Source: Chromera velia (lineage: Eukaryota > Sar > Chromeraceae). From it: a stretch of 57,906 nt of DNA. The stretch covers positions 25,001 to 82,906 of the forward strand of contig JAHBMJ010004235.1 in assembly GCA_018398765.1 (NCBI GenBank). Reading direction: 5' to 3'. Made by a program: the position numbers and the translations under genes. Numbering within the stretch: position 1 is the stretch's first letter; every line of letters begins with the position of its first letter. The notes beneath the pieces are model-generated. The model had not been told where the DNA came from, searched no databases, and worked only from the letters and a program-made list of their open reading frames with translations. This document shows positions 34,245-46,576 of this stretch, one piece after another.

Positions 34245-35870
34245 ATGTATATACCCGATGGGGAAGATAAGAAGGGGGAGAGGGATTCCACCTGCAGACT
34301 GCTTTAACATATTTGAACAGACAGTGCGTACAGTATGATTATATAGATGTGAAATACATGGATGCCCAGACAGTGCATATTCAGATTTTAATGAGAAACA
34401 ATTAACGAAGATTTGTGAGGTCGGTACTGGGGCTGAGAAAGAAAGAGAACTGCAACACGTTGATGTTGGAGGGGGGGTTCATCCTAATAGACATCGAGGT
34501 GGCCAGCAGGACAGTCAGGTGGGCAAGTAAGGCCTTAAAAGAAAAACGGAACGACGCGATGGGACAAGCGATTCTCATGAGCTTGAGAGAGGGGGTGGAA
34601 AACGAAATGGCGGAGGGCAGAAGAATGCATCCTTTTCATTTCTTCCCATATCTGAAAAAGTGTCTCCAGACACTTTATACAGACAAGGGAGCACACAGTT
34701 TTTCAAGAGATAGACTGAAAGGGAGTGCAGGGCAGAGAGGAACACAGGTCGTTAATGAAAGAGTCTGACTGGATGGAAAGATAACTGTAGAAGAGAATAA
34801 AAAACGAGTTAGATAAGAAGAAGAAAAATGCATTTGCAGACAGAATAGAGAGAAATGTAAAGGAAAGGAGCAACGACGAGAAGAGAAGGCTGACAGGAGT
34901 TATGATGGCCGATGTGCACAGAACGTTCTCCAATGGAAATCGTCTCCATCTCTCTTTGTTTGAAGACAGAATAGGCAGGAAGGCGGGTATAAGAATACGA
35001 ATAGACAGATAAAGAATAGGAAGGGCCCCTTTTTACTATATGAGAGATACTGTAGTGTCAAGATCGGAACACAAAAGAAGAGCGGCATGCAGAGTAGGAG
35101 ACAGGTGCTTGGCTGCAACACGGGGGAAGAATCTGGCAAGAGGGGGGGAGAAGATACCATTAGAGAGGAGAACATGCCAGTTCTGCAAAGGATGGTTAGG
35201 GATTCAGGTAGTCGAAGATGAAGTGCATCTTGTGATAGAATGTCCTGTTTTTGATAAAAAGAGAACGGAGATGTACAAGAAAATAGAACAAAAGTGGGAT
35301 AACAAGATAGAAAGTTCCTGGATCGAAGAGCCAAGAAGGCAAACAAAAAAGAACAAGGCCCCAGGGGAGGGGAAGGAGAAAGAGATAACTCGTCGCTGTT
35401 CTGTTTTTTATTGAATGAAAGATGTGCTGCAGTGGACCATTTTCTGGGATGGACGTCCTTCAGAAATAAGCCTTCGAGGAGTGCCTAGAGAGGTACGGAC
35501 ACTTAGAGGGGGATGCACTGGTAGTAAGACACGCGACAATCACTGGAAGGTAGAGGGCGATCGGGAGATTAATGGAGGAATATGAAGAAACTATCAATTA
35601 CTTAGAGGTAACAGAAGGAGCCATGGGATGGGGAAGAGGGAATCAACAGAAGAAGATGGATAAAGTGAATGAGAAAAGCGAGCGAGCCTTTGTCACATAT
35701 CGTATCAAATCGATTTTCAGACCTGAAAGCCTGTTAGGGGTAAGAGCAGCGGCCGAAGAAAACGAACAGTCAAGTGTCACTGGCTAGAGTAAACAGCTCT
35801 GGCGGGCCCCGAGGGTAGGGTCTGATACCTTAGCCTAGCTAAGGAACGCCCCGCCCTGCTAGCTTTGGCA
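34245..35870 (+). mobile_element. Degenerate LINE, copy 2 (3' part)
   Basis: The same family as 19690-22540 but cut further. Broken frames give CEIHGCPDSAYSDFNEKQ, LEGGFILIDIEVASRTVRWA and the zinc-knuckle-like CQFCKGWLGIQVVEDEVHLV, each aligning with copy 1. The RT catalytic core is missing. The 3' tail at 35801-35870 has GGTCTGATA followed by CCTTAGC-CTA-GCTAAGG and outer GGCGGG..CCCGCC pairing. The LTR element at 35878 begins just after this tail. Confidence 0.8.
35801..35870 (+). ncRNA. LINE 3'-tail hairpin, copy 2
   Basis: A seven-base stem (CCTTAGC/GCTAAGG) with a CTA loop, flanked by complementary GGCGGG and CCCGCC. Its sequence differs from the copy-1 stem while its position is kept. 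Confidence 0.45.
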
Positions 35871-35877
35871 ACAGATG

Positions 35878-36385
35878 TGTTATGGATCGTCCCGTGTGCA
35901 GAGAGAGAGAGAAATATAGGAAGTCTTTAAGAGTACATCACAGTTGTAAGCAGAAGGAAACACGCGAGCAGAGTGAGCGTGTGTTGCAGCGCGTTATGTG
36001 CATTTGGTGCGCCAGAGAAGCCGAGTTAGGCAGGACTCATCTTCTGCGCGCACGCCGAGCGAACTGGCTGAATTAATACAGAACCAGAAAGATGTCCCCA
36101 ACCGGATCTCCGTCGCGCGTGCATATTGCAATACAGAGAGACGCATTGAATGCAAAGCTTGCATGCATTACAATACAGATCAATACACAAGAGGCTGGCT
36201 TGATTGAGCTTGCTACTGAAAGACTCTGATCAGGAGGTCCGACTGGTAGGTACGTCTTGGGACAGGCTCTCATCCTGTACGTAGAACAGACTACACAGAC
36301 GCAGACACTAAAGTTGAGATCTGTCCAAGAAGATCCAGGAAGTCTATATACGCTAGCTGGTTTGGAGGAAGGACAGAACTGAACA
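35878..36385 (+). repeat. 5' LTR
   Basis: 508 bp, TG..CA ends. It contains a hairpin-forming ACAGG-CTCTCAT-CCTGT flanked by ACGT repeats near 36250-36285. Promoter and polyadenylation functions are inferred from family knowledge. Confidence 0.85.
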
Positions 36386-36398
36386 CTGATAGCAGAGC
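36386..36398 (+). other. Primer-binding site (initiator tRNA-Met type)
   Basis: CTGATAGCAGAGC starts directly after the LTR end. It matches 10 of 12 positions of the usual iMet site. Confidence 0.6.
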
Positions 36399-39300
36399 TT
36401 GGCTGGTGGGGGAGGCCCACCAGGCCAAGAGCCACATGTTGTCCCTCTATGTCTGCCTCTCTGTGATGAAGGGAAGCTCTCGGTGTGTCTTTGCACTCGT
36501 TTGAAAGAATCGTATCGAAACGTCTCTATCCGTCTGTGTGTCACTCTGTCAAGGCGAGGAGGAGAAGAGATCCAACGGAGAAAGCTGATGACCCGAAGAG
36601 ATGCGAAGCTGGATTGAGGAATGCTGACCCGGGGAAGGAGCCAAAGCAGCAGAGAACAGAGTGAGCCACATCCCTCCCTGCGTAGACGGCGTTGAAACGC
36701 GTCGGTAAATGTCATGGAAACTGGCTGCCTCGGGAGTGGAAACGTTAGTGCACGAAGAGATCAACTTTGCAAAGAACGCTGGCAGTCCGCTTTCTTTCTC
36801 CCCGCATCGGCATCACAACCAAGAAAAGAGAGTTCAAGGAACTGGGAAAGTTTCATCGTGAAAGTGATTAACAGAAAAGAAAGGGGGAAGGGTCGCGAGA
36901 GACTTCCGAATCGGTCTCTGAAACGGGGGACAATTTCGCTTCGGCGACGCGACGCCTCAGGGAAGAGAAGGAAAGGTGATGGAGAAGGTGGTCGAAGGAA
37001 AAGAAAGAAAGAAAGAAATCAGAGAGGTGCTTCAACGCGATACATGGAAAGGAGAGAGAGTCACGGGCAGGTCGAAAAGAAATTGTAGACAACCAGTCAG
37101 ATGCTTACAGTGCCTCCAGCAGGAATGGGGAAATCTTGCTGGAGTGAGGGTGACTTTAAAGAAAGGAAGCCTCTCTATCCGCTAGTCGCTGAATGGCCCC
37201 AAGCGTTTCGAAAACCCGAAGGTTCGTGATGATCGACACAAAAAGAACAAGAGAGGCGAGATTTCAAAGGAGGGACAGAAAGAAAGGAAGAAGAAAAGAA
37301 AGGAAAGCTGGAAGGTGTCCAAGAAGCCAATATCCGGAAGGCCGGAGCGATAAGCCAGCAGAGACCCTGGGAGAGGGGGTTCAAAGAAAGAAGCGAGAAG
37401 AGAACCGCATGCAGAGGGGAAGGGAGCGTATTGTTTGCGTGTCCACCCATCTGTCCACCCGCCAGGACAGACACAGAGACAGAACGCTCGGAGGCCGAGG
37501 AACACCGAAAAGTGAGTCATGCAGACACTACATGCAAGAAAAGGAAAAGAGGAAGAGAGACGGAACAGAACCGCTTGCGTGCATCACCTCTGATTCTTTC
37601 ATTCTATCCCTTGACTTATCTTCTTTGCTTGCGTGTATGCTTAATATGTTGACGTCTCTCTTGTCGGCGGGCAGAAGAGAGATTGCGGGGTGTTGGTAAA
37701 GTCAAACGGAACTGGGGGCCAAATCCGCGTTCGGTGTGTGCGTGTGAGGGCGGTGCATGTGAGGAAAGAAAAGGAAAGAACAGTAAAGGGACAGAGAGAG
37801 AAACACCTAAAGTGAAGATTCGTCATGCAAGTGATGAGAGAAGAGAAAACCCATTGAGCCTTGTTTCTTGTTGAATCGATATTGACCTCTTTCTTTTCAT
37901 GTTCATGTATGTTGTTAGCTTCCCCCCCCTGCGGCCGCAGTCAAGGGGGAGCAGCGATTGTAAGTACCGGAAGGCTACAGGTGCCCAGGCCGGGCTTGCT
38001 CTGAAGAATGGATGAAAACAAAAGGAAGAGCGAGAAAAGAGAAAACTCGAAACGTAGCAGAAATGGAAGCAAGAGAGGAAACGACAGAGAAGCAAAGACA
38101 AACAAACTCAACACAGACACAGATAGAAGATGGACCACCGTTGAGCAAGAAGGGAAAGAAACAGAGAGGAAGGGAGGAAAGGCAAGAGAGAGAATACGAA
38201 ACGGAACAAACAAGGAAGAAATGGACTCGGAGAGAGAGAGACACCGCGAACAAAGATGAACGGAAAAGAAGGGCGCGGAAGGAAAAGACAGAGAGAGACT
38301 GAGAGAAAAGGAAGCCAGGTGAGCCGAGAAGCACATGCATAAAGACTTGCCCTTCGGAAAGCAACGATGCCTTGTTTTCTCCCCGCGTCGGACTTTGTAT
38401 TCATAGAATGAACCCAAGACTGCTTTCGGGAGAGAATGAACGTGCAGGGAGATCACTTTGAAAAAGAGCGAATGCAGTCCGAACTTTTCCCTCGTTGCCG
38501 GCATCAAAGCAAAAGAAAGAAAACAAGCCAGACAAGGGCAGAACCAGACAATGCGCAGATTCTCGAACCAACTAAACGGAACGATGAGAGGGAGAAAGGA
38601 AAGTCTTCTGTGAGGGCATGCCAGTGGAAGCCTGAGAAGATGGCAGAGCAGGCAGGAGGTGCTTGCACTGTGAGAAGAAAAGAAGAAACGAGTTGGAGAA
38701 AGGAAGATGTACTGTTGACCGACCCAGAAGTGAGAAGACAGAAGAGAACTGAGGAGAGAAGAGAGAGAGAGAGAGAGCAGGGAAGTAAAAAGATTGAGAG
38801 CGATGAGCTCCGAGCGTACACGCAAAGCCGAAGGAGAAAAGGAAACAGAATGGAAAGAAAAGGAGAAGGGAGAAAGACAAAAAGAAGAGGATTGAGTTAA
38901 GCTAAAATGATGGGAAAATGAAGTGAAGAAGAAATATGGAAGGGAGAGCAACAATCGGAAGCGTGTGTGTAGAAAAGTTGTTTGTTCGATTCTCACCTCA
39001 CGTCTTTTTACAATTTGCGCCAATTAACCGCCTGTCTTCGTCTTTGGATTTGTGTCTATACGCATGAATGACCGTTTCTCGAATGTCAGCTTGATGGCCT
39101 TTGGTTTGGAAGCCGCATCCATGCTAAAGGGGCGGACCATCTCGCAAACCCGTGATGAATGAATGAGGGAAAGGACGAAAGTGAACTTTCTTGATGTTTC
39201 ATACGTTCGATCTTCTTCTGTATTCTTTGTTTCTCTCAGCGCATCTTCGTGTCATGTGTCCGACGGAATGCAAACTGTCGGGGAGTCTTTGATTGCCGGT

Positions 39301-39427
39301 ATAGGTCGCTGGAATCATTGAGATGAACTAGAAATAGTGCGCATGCAGGTATAAAATGAGGAAAGCCTGAATGAAGACTTCGTTCCTGAATTCGTTCGGG
39401 ACGAACGAACTTGTGGGGGTGAGTGGT

Positions 39428-39937
39428 TGTTATGGATCGTCCCGTGTGCAGAGAGAGAGAGAGAAATATAGGAAGTCTTTAAGAGTACATCACAGTTGTA
39501 AGCAGAAGGAAACACGCGAGCAGAGCGAGCGTGTGTTGCAGCGCGTTATGTGCATTTGGTGCGCCAGAGAAGCCGAGTTAGGCAGGACTCATCTTCTGCG
39601 CGCACGCCGAGCGAACTGGCTGAATTAATATAGAACCAGAAAGATGTCCCCAACCGGATCTCCGTCGCGCATGCATATTGCAATACAGAGAGACGCATTG
39701 AATGCAAAGCTTGCATGCATTACAATACAGATCAATACACAAGAGGCTGGCTTGATTGAGCTTGCTACTGAAAGATTCTGATCAGGAGGTCCGACTGGTA
39801 GGTACGTCTTGGGACAGGCTCTCATCCTGTACGTAGAACAGACTACACAGACGCAGACACTAAAGTTGAGATCTGTCCAAGAAGATCTACGAAGTCTATA
39901 TACGCTAGCTGGTTTGGAGGAAGGACAGAACTGAACA
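39428..39937 (+). repeat. 3' LTR
   Basis: 510 bp and nearly identical to 35878-36385. Differences seen are one extra GA pair and scattered, mostly transition, changes. Confidence 0.85.
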
Positions 39938-39978
39938 AGATTGACATAGCGGGAAAGTCTAGTGCGGAACTATATATA

Positions 39979-40213
39979 GGCGCCGCACATAAAAAAAAAA
40001 AAAAGGAAAAAAAAAAGTTGGAGAGGCCTATAATTTTTTTTTCTTTTTTTTTTCTTTTTTTATTTCAAGTGCCTCAAAAAGGAAAAAAATCTCTTTCGAC
40101 TCTCAAACTTACTTTTCTACATAGGATGTATACATGACTTTTGACCTTAAAAAAAAAAAAAAAAAAGTTGGAGAAGCCTAATTTTTTTTTTCTTTTTTTT
40201 AATGTGCAGCGCC
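39979..40213. mobile_element. Small inverted-repeat (MITE-like) element
   Basis: Ends GGCGCCGCACAT and ATGTGCAGCGCC are inverted repeats with one mismatch. They are bordered by A-rich and T-rich runs and flanked by similar direct repeats (TAGTGCGGAAC and TAGGTGCGGAATC). Inside are two copies of a unit: A-tract, GTTGGAGA(G/A)GCCTA, T-tract (about 39991-40063 and 40149-40201). There is no coding capacity. Confidence 0.55.
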
Positions 40214-40244
40214 TAGGTGCGGAATCTATCAATCAATCAATCAG

Positions 40245-40280
<36 letters not shown>

Positions 40281-40448
40281 ATATATATAAAAGTAATCCG
40301 TAACCCCAGATGTGACCAGTATACACGAGAGTCTGGGAGTCTAGACTCTACATAATAGACTATATATATATCAATATATAGATCAGAGTTTGCGCGCGTT
40401 ACACATTGAAGTGGTACTATGTGCTAAGATGTGTATTATATATTATAT

Positions 40449-40481
<33 letters not shown>

Positions 40482-41728
40482 GTATATGCAAAGAATCTGG
40501 CAAAGAACGGACTAAGGAACTACAGTTTAGACTAGACTAAGGGAGCCCAAGTGAAGGAAAACTGACCGGACTATACTTTCATACTAGCTTTACTAGATCC
40601 AGGAAAGGAAGCAGCCTGACTGAGCCTTCGCACTTCATGAAGCACAACATGCTGCATAACAAAAAGTTCTTCCAGAGGTGTACGTTGACGCAAGTTCTTG
40701 TGAAACGCATTCAAAACGAGGTGCTTCTTCGGGATAAACCCCAAACAAGCAACCCCGTGAATGAGACATGCGCACGGGTCTGAATGTCTGGCTTTTGAGC
40801 CCGTGAAATGTGTTTGCACTGCAGTTGCATATGAAAATCAGCCTGTATAGGCAGTGGCAGCAGCGGTGGCAACAAGTCGACCGGGACAACGTCGTGAAGT
40901 CAGAACAAATACCGCTTCTTCTCTGTCCGTTCTCATGTAAGCAAGCGCGTTTTCGCCTCGACTTCTTCTTTTATGCATTTGGTGATGCGCAGCCAGCGCG
41001 CGGTCGCTTAATCCTGATCATCTTGTTGCCTGTGACGGTCGTTGAGAGTGAGTGAGTGAATGGAAAGCACATGCTGACAGGGACCGTGTTCTGCTTTCTC
41101 GTTTTGCTTTAAAGCTTCCTCCTGTTCGCCTATGCAGAGGGACAATACACGAGTGATGACCACGATTGATTGGAAAGATGCATGTTGGCAGGCGGAAGTT
41201 CCTTCGGGTCGAGATTTTCCCCCGCCCTTCTCTTTCTCGCCTCTCCTTCAAAGCAATCTAGAGGCATCAGCTGCATCAATTGAAAAAAGGTGTAGGCGTG
41301 CGTCGAGTCCGTCTCTCTGTGCTTAATGCAGACCAGCGGTGGCATGAAGAGGTGACTGCATGGACTGGGAACGATTTGTGAAAAAATTAATGCTCAGGGA
41401 AAAATCCAGAGAAAGTTTTTTTGTCGGACACGCACGAACTTTTTGGTCATTCCTTCCAGTTTGTCTCATATTTTGTCGTTATGCCGCGCTGCCTTCTACC
41501 TTCCTTGTTGCCATTCGTTATTTCCTTGAATCTCTCTTCTGGATGCCTTCCTTCCTTCTTTCCTTCCTTTCTTATTAAGGATGAATTCAGTGCCGAGGGT
41601 CTTCGAAACAACCTGCCGGCCTGGTGTTGCGAGCTGTCTTGCAACTGTCTGCCTCTTCTGCAACTTTCTCTCTGTGTGTGTGTGTGTGTCTGTCTGTCTG
41701 TCTGTCTGTCTTGTCTGTTTTTCTGCCC

Positions 41729-41771
<43 letters not shown>

Positions 41772-44188
41772 TTTTTCTGCATGTGAAAGTGTGTGCGCAC
41801 CTGTCCCTGTTCCTGATAGAGCAAAGGAAAAACCCTCTGCACCCATTTCCACCCACCCAGTCCCTCCCCTGTCCGTTTCTCCCATCCCACCATTCATTCA
41901 TTCCAGTGAGTAAGATTACCGCCCGCCAAGCCAAAGCAAGGCGAGGGCGCCAGAGAAAACAAATGGAGACATACGTGAAAAAAAACTAAAATGCACGAAA
42001 GCACACAGAGACGAGCCACAAAGCAGTCTGGACAGATGGAGGGGCAGAGGGGGACAGGAAGAGGGTGCCGCCTGCGCTTTGCACAAATTCTTCGGCCCAG
42101 CTTCCGTCCCAAACCTCTCCCGCCAGCACATCATCTGCCAGGGGCTGTTCACTCATTTATTCGTTCACGCACTCAGGCATTTCTTCACGATTGCGTATCA
42201 TGCACTAATTTATTCATCCTTTCAACTGGGCACGCACAGACAGAATGCTGCAGACAGAGAAGACAGATAGTGCAAGGGGAAGCAAACCAAGTGAAGGAGC
42301 CCGAAAGCCGGTCCGTCCTTCCTTCTGGATCTTCTCACCTTGCACAGAAAGCCTCACCTGCCGCTGCCTGCAAAGAAAGCTGTCTTCCTCCCTCCCTGCA
42401 TCCATCCCCTTCTTTCTTTCCTCCAAACAGAGGGAGAACGTGGGTGTCAAGAAAGACACGAGGGAATGAAGAACAGACTTCTTCTGAAGAACACACTCAG
42501 CTTTCTTCAGACAGAAAGATGGAATGGACAGCAAGAATAAATCACGAAGATGTCCGACAACTCTCTGCGCCTCTCTCTCTCAACCGGTCACCTCAACGAC
42601 ATGAAAATACCCCGACAAAGAGAAGAGAAAAAGAAGCAAAAGGAGAAAACAGGCGACTCCTTTGGAGCACGTGCTCTGTCTGCCCTTTCCAGTCAACCTC
42701 TCTCTTCTCTTCCCTGACCTTCCCCCATGGACTCCTTCCAACCCAACATTCATGCATTACGGCAACGGGCAGCAACGGCAAAGGCTCGTTGGTCTTGTGA
42801 CCTCTCTCAATTTCTCGCCTCCCCCTTGTTCTTCTCTTCTGGCTTCTCTTTTCTTTCCCTGAATGAATGATTGCAATTGCAGGCCTTCTCACGGAGGCAT
42901 GAAGGGTCCCGTCCGTCCTTGTTAAGGAAGAGAATCGCCTGACCCTACCGAGGCTTGCACTCATCCAACCTAGTTTGTGCCAGACCCAACGACTGCCATT
43001 TCATCCTTTCGTTCTTTCATGGGACAAACTGTTCATACATTCGCTCATTCACTCACTCACTCACTCACTCACTGATTCATTCACTCACTCATTCATTCAC
43101 TCATTCACTTTCTGACTCACCCATTCAGATGACCCCACAATCTGTGCGGTCTGTCTCACCCACCATCAACTCTCTCTCCTTGCTCTCTCTCTTTTCTCCT
43201 CTCACTCTTCCATCAAGACCGACGGAAAGAGACAAGAGGCCCCGATGGACAGAAATGACAACACGCAAATGCTCTTCACCAGAACAGAAAAGAGAAAGAC
43301 AAAATAAAACAACGAAAGCAAGAAAGAAACTGCAGTGATTGCATGCCGATGTTAGTCAAGAGAAGGGAGTCATCCAACCTCCTGTATTTCCTTTTTTTTC
43401 TTCCAACATTCTTTTGTTGATTTCTCACCAACCAAAAAGATAAACGAAAGAAAAGAAAGGTCTCCCCCGCGTCTGGTTCGAAAACACAAATCAATCAATC
43501 AATCCCTTCGTCTGCTTCTTGAAACTTGGACTTTGATCAGACAGACAGAAGGAAGGAAGACGGGAAAGATCTCTTGCCCCCCCATCCGGAGTGAAAGCGC
43601 GCCTCTTCTCCCTCCCCATCGGGGAGAATACAAGGAAGTTCTCATCGTTTCAAGTTTCATCAATCCCCCCTCTCTGCCCCTCTCCCTCCCTCCCACGTGA
43701 CTTCCGAACGAGACGCCTTGAGAGGGGAAAGGGGGGACACAAATTCAGGGAGGCCATGCATCTACAACATCAGCAAAAGAGGGGGTGAGAGGAAGGGTTG
43801 CAAAGAGGAAGGGGGGGCAGAAGGAACGCAACACGAAGTCATCTCTTTGTTGTTTGTCTATGCCGTTCTTTGCTGTACAGCATTTTCCCTCCAGCAAATG
43901 GAGTCTTTCAACCGAGTCTTGCGCAAAATGCTTTACAAGAGTAAGGACATGTACACAGACAGTAGCTACGAGGTCTCCTTCCTCTCCTCCTCTGAAAAAA
44001 ATGGAGGCTCGGCAAAAGAAATCTACAACCAGACAGAAGATCGAGAGATGGGGATCAGCAAGGATTCTCTAGCATCAAGACAGAAGGAAGGAAAGAGAAG
44101 AGAAGAGAAGAGCGACGAAGCACTTTGGTCAGCCCTCACCTCCACTTTCCCCCGTCCCTCCTTTTGAACCCGCTTTTTCTTTTTTGAG
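40214..44188. other. Long region without a firm gene
   Basis: 40240-40490 is rich in (TA)n. 40571-40819 (minus) has an 82-codon frame of unknown nature (..GVACLGFIPKKHLVLNAFHK..). 41000-43850 is pyrimidine-rich on the plus strand with (TC)n near 41728-41766 and (CACT)n near 43040-43110. A candidate plus-strand exon lies at about 43894-43940 (CTCCAG|..MESFNRVLRKMLYK..|GTAAGG), with no partner exons found. The right end may be the 3' UTR of the CCCH gene. Confidence 0.45.
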
Positions 44189-46576
44189 TCACGCCCCCCT
44201 CCCCTGTTCCTCCCCCTGTCTCTGCATGAAAGAGAGGAACCACAAGGGAACTGGCTGCAGGCCAACCGGAGTTTCCACCCACACCATCTGGCACTGCGGA
44301 ACGGAAAAGATCCCTGCCGGCCCTGCCGTCGCACTCGCTGCCGGACCGACGTAAGGTCCCAAAGGCAGGTTGGAGGGAAGAGAGAGGCCTGCCCCTGCCC
44401 CTGTCCCGGTCACGCCCCCCCCCGCCGATCCTGAAGAGCTCCCCGCTGACGAGGGCCCTACAGCCCCCGCTGAGGACGAAGAGCTGCTCCCTGAGGGATT
44501 CAACAAAGACGGGAACAGTTGATGAGAAGAACTCGCACGAGCAGGAGGAAAAGTCTCAGTGAGGGGGGGGCTCAGGTGACGTGAGGCCCCTCCCTGCGAG
44601 ACGGAGAGAGAGAGGGGGGGGGATGTCGCCTTCTGCATCTGCATCTGTACCTGTTGGTCCACGTACACTTCCTCGGAAGCCGTACGTCCGAAGACCAGGG
44701 CAGAAGGGGCGGCCTCCGGTTGGTCAGTCTGGGAGCCTTCCGACGATCCCCCTGCATACCAGCGCATCATGCACAGAAACGACATACACATGCACACACG
44801 CTTGCGCGGACTGACTCACAAAGCAGAGGCAAGCTCAAAGGAAGCAGTCTTTCAGAGAGATGGAAAGGGGACAAAACAAGACAAGACAAGACAAGAGGAG
44901 ACGGTGAGAAAGAACAGCAGGAGGGAGAACGTCCCTACCGACCGGGTTTCCGAAGTTCCCGGTCTCCGTGTGCGTGCCTGCAGTTGCTTCCGGCTTTGCA
45001 ATGGCCGGAGAGCCAAAAGGAGCACATGACGGTCTTGTGCAGGTCGGCGGTTGACCTCAACTCAGCGAGCGAGTGGGCGTATTTGCACTCGGCCGCCGAA
45101 CGCGAGCACTTTCCATTCTTCAGCATCGGGCACATCGAGGTCTTGAAGTGGCGGTTGTGTGTGGGTCCTGAGAGACACCCAGCGAGAGGCGTGATGCCGT
45201 CCGGGTGGGAGAACGGGCACTTGTTGCCCCGTTTACACTTTCCCTGCAAGGAAAAGAAAGGAACCGAGAAACATGAAGAAGACGGGCAGCTTGTCGTTTG
45301 GGCCTGGTTTGGCGGAAAGAGAAACACGGTGAAATGAACGACGTAACGGAACACGAAACGACAACAGTAGAGAGGGTTTGGGGGGGAAAGGGAAAGAGAG
45401 AGACAGACAAGGAGAAAGAGAGAAAGAGCGAAAGAGACAAAGTCAGTGAGGGAGAGAAAGAGAGATACACTCTATGGGGAAATCCGAATTTGTCCTCGGT
45501 CCGCAGAGGCTACGAGCAGGAAGAAAGGTAACAGAACGAGAAAAAAAAACACACAAACTGACCACCGTCCAAAATCTGCAGACATGCAACTTGTCTCCTC
45601 CCTCTCCCCCCTTCTCTTTGTGTTCTTCCGCTTCTTCCCCCTCTTTTCCAAATGTGCCTGAAGGGTCCTCGAGATCTCTCACCTCCTCCTTCTCTGTCCG
45701 CATCGAACACAGAGGGGTCAACGCACACCGAGCCTGGACCCACTTGTCTGGACTGCAGTCTGTCAGTGTGCGACATCCGCATCCCGGTTTGCTCAAATCG
45801 TCAGGGACGCAGGCGCGTGAAGGTTCGCTGAAGCAATTTCGGTTGAACGGGACCAGCTTCGCACGCGGACTGACGGCAGGGGTCGAGGCAGACGTACTCA
45901 GATTTGACAGAAAACGCGAAGAAACCGCTTTGCGGGGCCGTCTCTGAGGGTCTGCACTCGGACCAACGAGCTGCGGATGGAAGGGGTCTTTGTCCGTCTC
46001 CGTCTCGACGGAAACCGCTTCTCTGAGGGGAATCGGGGGGGGAGGAGCGCTGACGCTGACAACTGCCGACTCGGTTTGGCAGGCGGACACCTCACCTGAC
46101 CCGGAAGCGGAGGAAGCCAGGCCACCGCTGCTGGTCACACGTCTGGGTTTGGTCTTGATGGTCATGAAGTCAGGATCGGTGGCAATCTGCCAAACGGACC
46201 CGGATCCCAAAGTTTGGGGCGGTTCCGTCTTTTTGAATACAAGGGGACAATTCCGTATCTTCCTGGTCTTCTTCTGGGTGAGCGCCGCGCTCTGGCTCGG
46301 CTGCATGGGTGTGCCAGTGGAGGACACAGCCGACTGTGGAAAGAGGGACGGAGACTGAGCATCCTTGTCGCTTCGATCTTTTGTCTCCCCTTTCGTCAAG
46401 GAAGGCGTGAGGGGAGTGTGTGAGGCCACATCAGCAGTAATATCGACGTGGACTTTCTCTTTTGGAGACGTCTCTCTGGCCTTCCGGCTTTCGTCGCGCT
46501 GCACAGTCTGCTCACGTCCAGGCTCTGTCTGTCCCACCTCTTCGGTCTCGCCGTACGTCGTTTCAAAGTACCACAT
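44189..46576 (-). CDS. CCCH-type zinc-finger protein
   Basis: Probable RNA-binding regulator with three CCCH fingers. Exons 46576-45563, 45243-44943 and 44751-44189 sum to 1878 nt (625 aa) in phase. Start is ATG at 46576 (MWYFETTYGETEEVGQ). Residues 1-330 are mostly disordered, with a basic patch RAKLVPFNRN. Finger 1 is split by intron 1: C333, C341, C347, H351 (Cx7Cx5Cx3H). Finger 2 is C376, C384, C391, H395. Finger 3 is C412, C420, C426, H430. Fingers 2 and 3 share the K-T-x-M-C lead and the A-H-S/G-x-x-E-L-R follow-up typical of tandem CCCH proteins in apicomplexans and relatives. The C-terminus is Ser/Gly-rich, then SVPQCQMVWVETPVGLQPVP. mRNA binding is inferred from the fingers. It shares an 820-bp divergent spacer with the calpain gene. 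Confidence 0.85.

Larger units (their letters stand above)
35878..39937 (+). mobile_element. Non-autonomous LTR retrotransposon (LARD-like)
   Basis: A complete 4060-bp element. The LTRs begin TGTTATGG and end GAACA (TG..CA). They differ by about six or seven substitutions and one GA unit, so the insertion is recent. Flanks are AGATG and AGATT, a likely 5-bp target duplication with one mismatch. Directly inside the 5' LTR, TGATAGCAGAGC (36387-36398) matches the initiator-Met primer-binding sequence TGGTATCAGAGC at 10 of 12 positions. A purine-rich GGGGGTGAGTGG precedes the 3' LTR. The 3042-bp interior is GA-rich on this strand, and I recognise no gag, protease, RT or integrase in it. It therefore probably moves with enzymes supplied by a partner element. 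Confidence 0.85.

Noticed and set aside
35878-36385. Hammerhead ribozyme in the LTR (retrozyme idea)
   Set aside because: Neither strand shows the CTGATGA plus GAAA core in a suitable arrangement.
37941-39023. 360-codon minus-strand frame with many hydrophobic residues
   Set aside because: It is the complement of GA-rich sequence inside the LTR element. Its Ser/Phe/Leu composition reflects base skew, not a membrane protein.
43132-43330. Possible RING-like fragment (DDPTICAVCLTHH)
   Set aside because: Only one Cys pair is visible, and the rest of the frame is low-complexity without further ligands.
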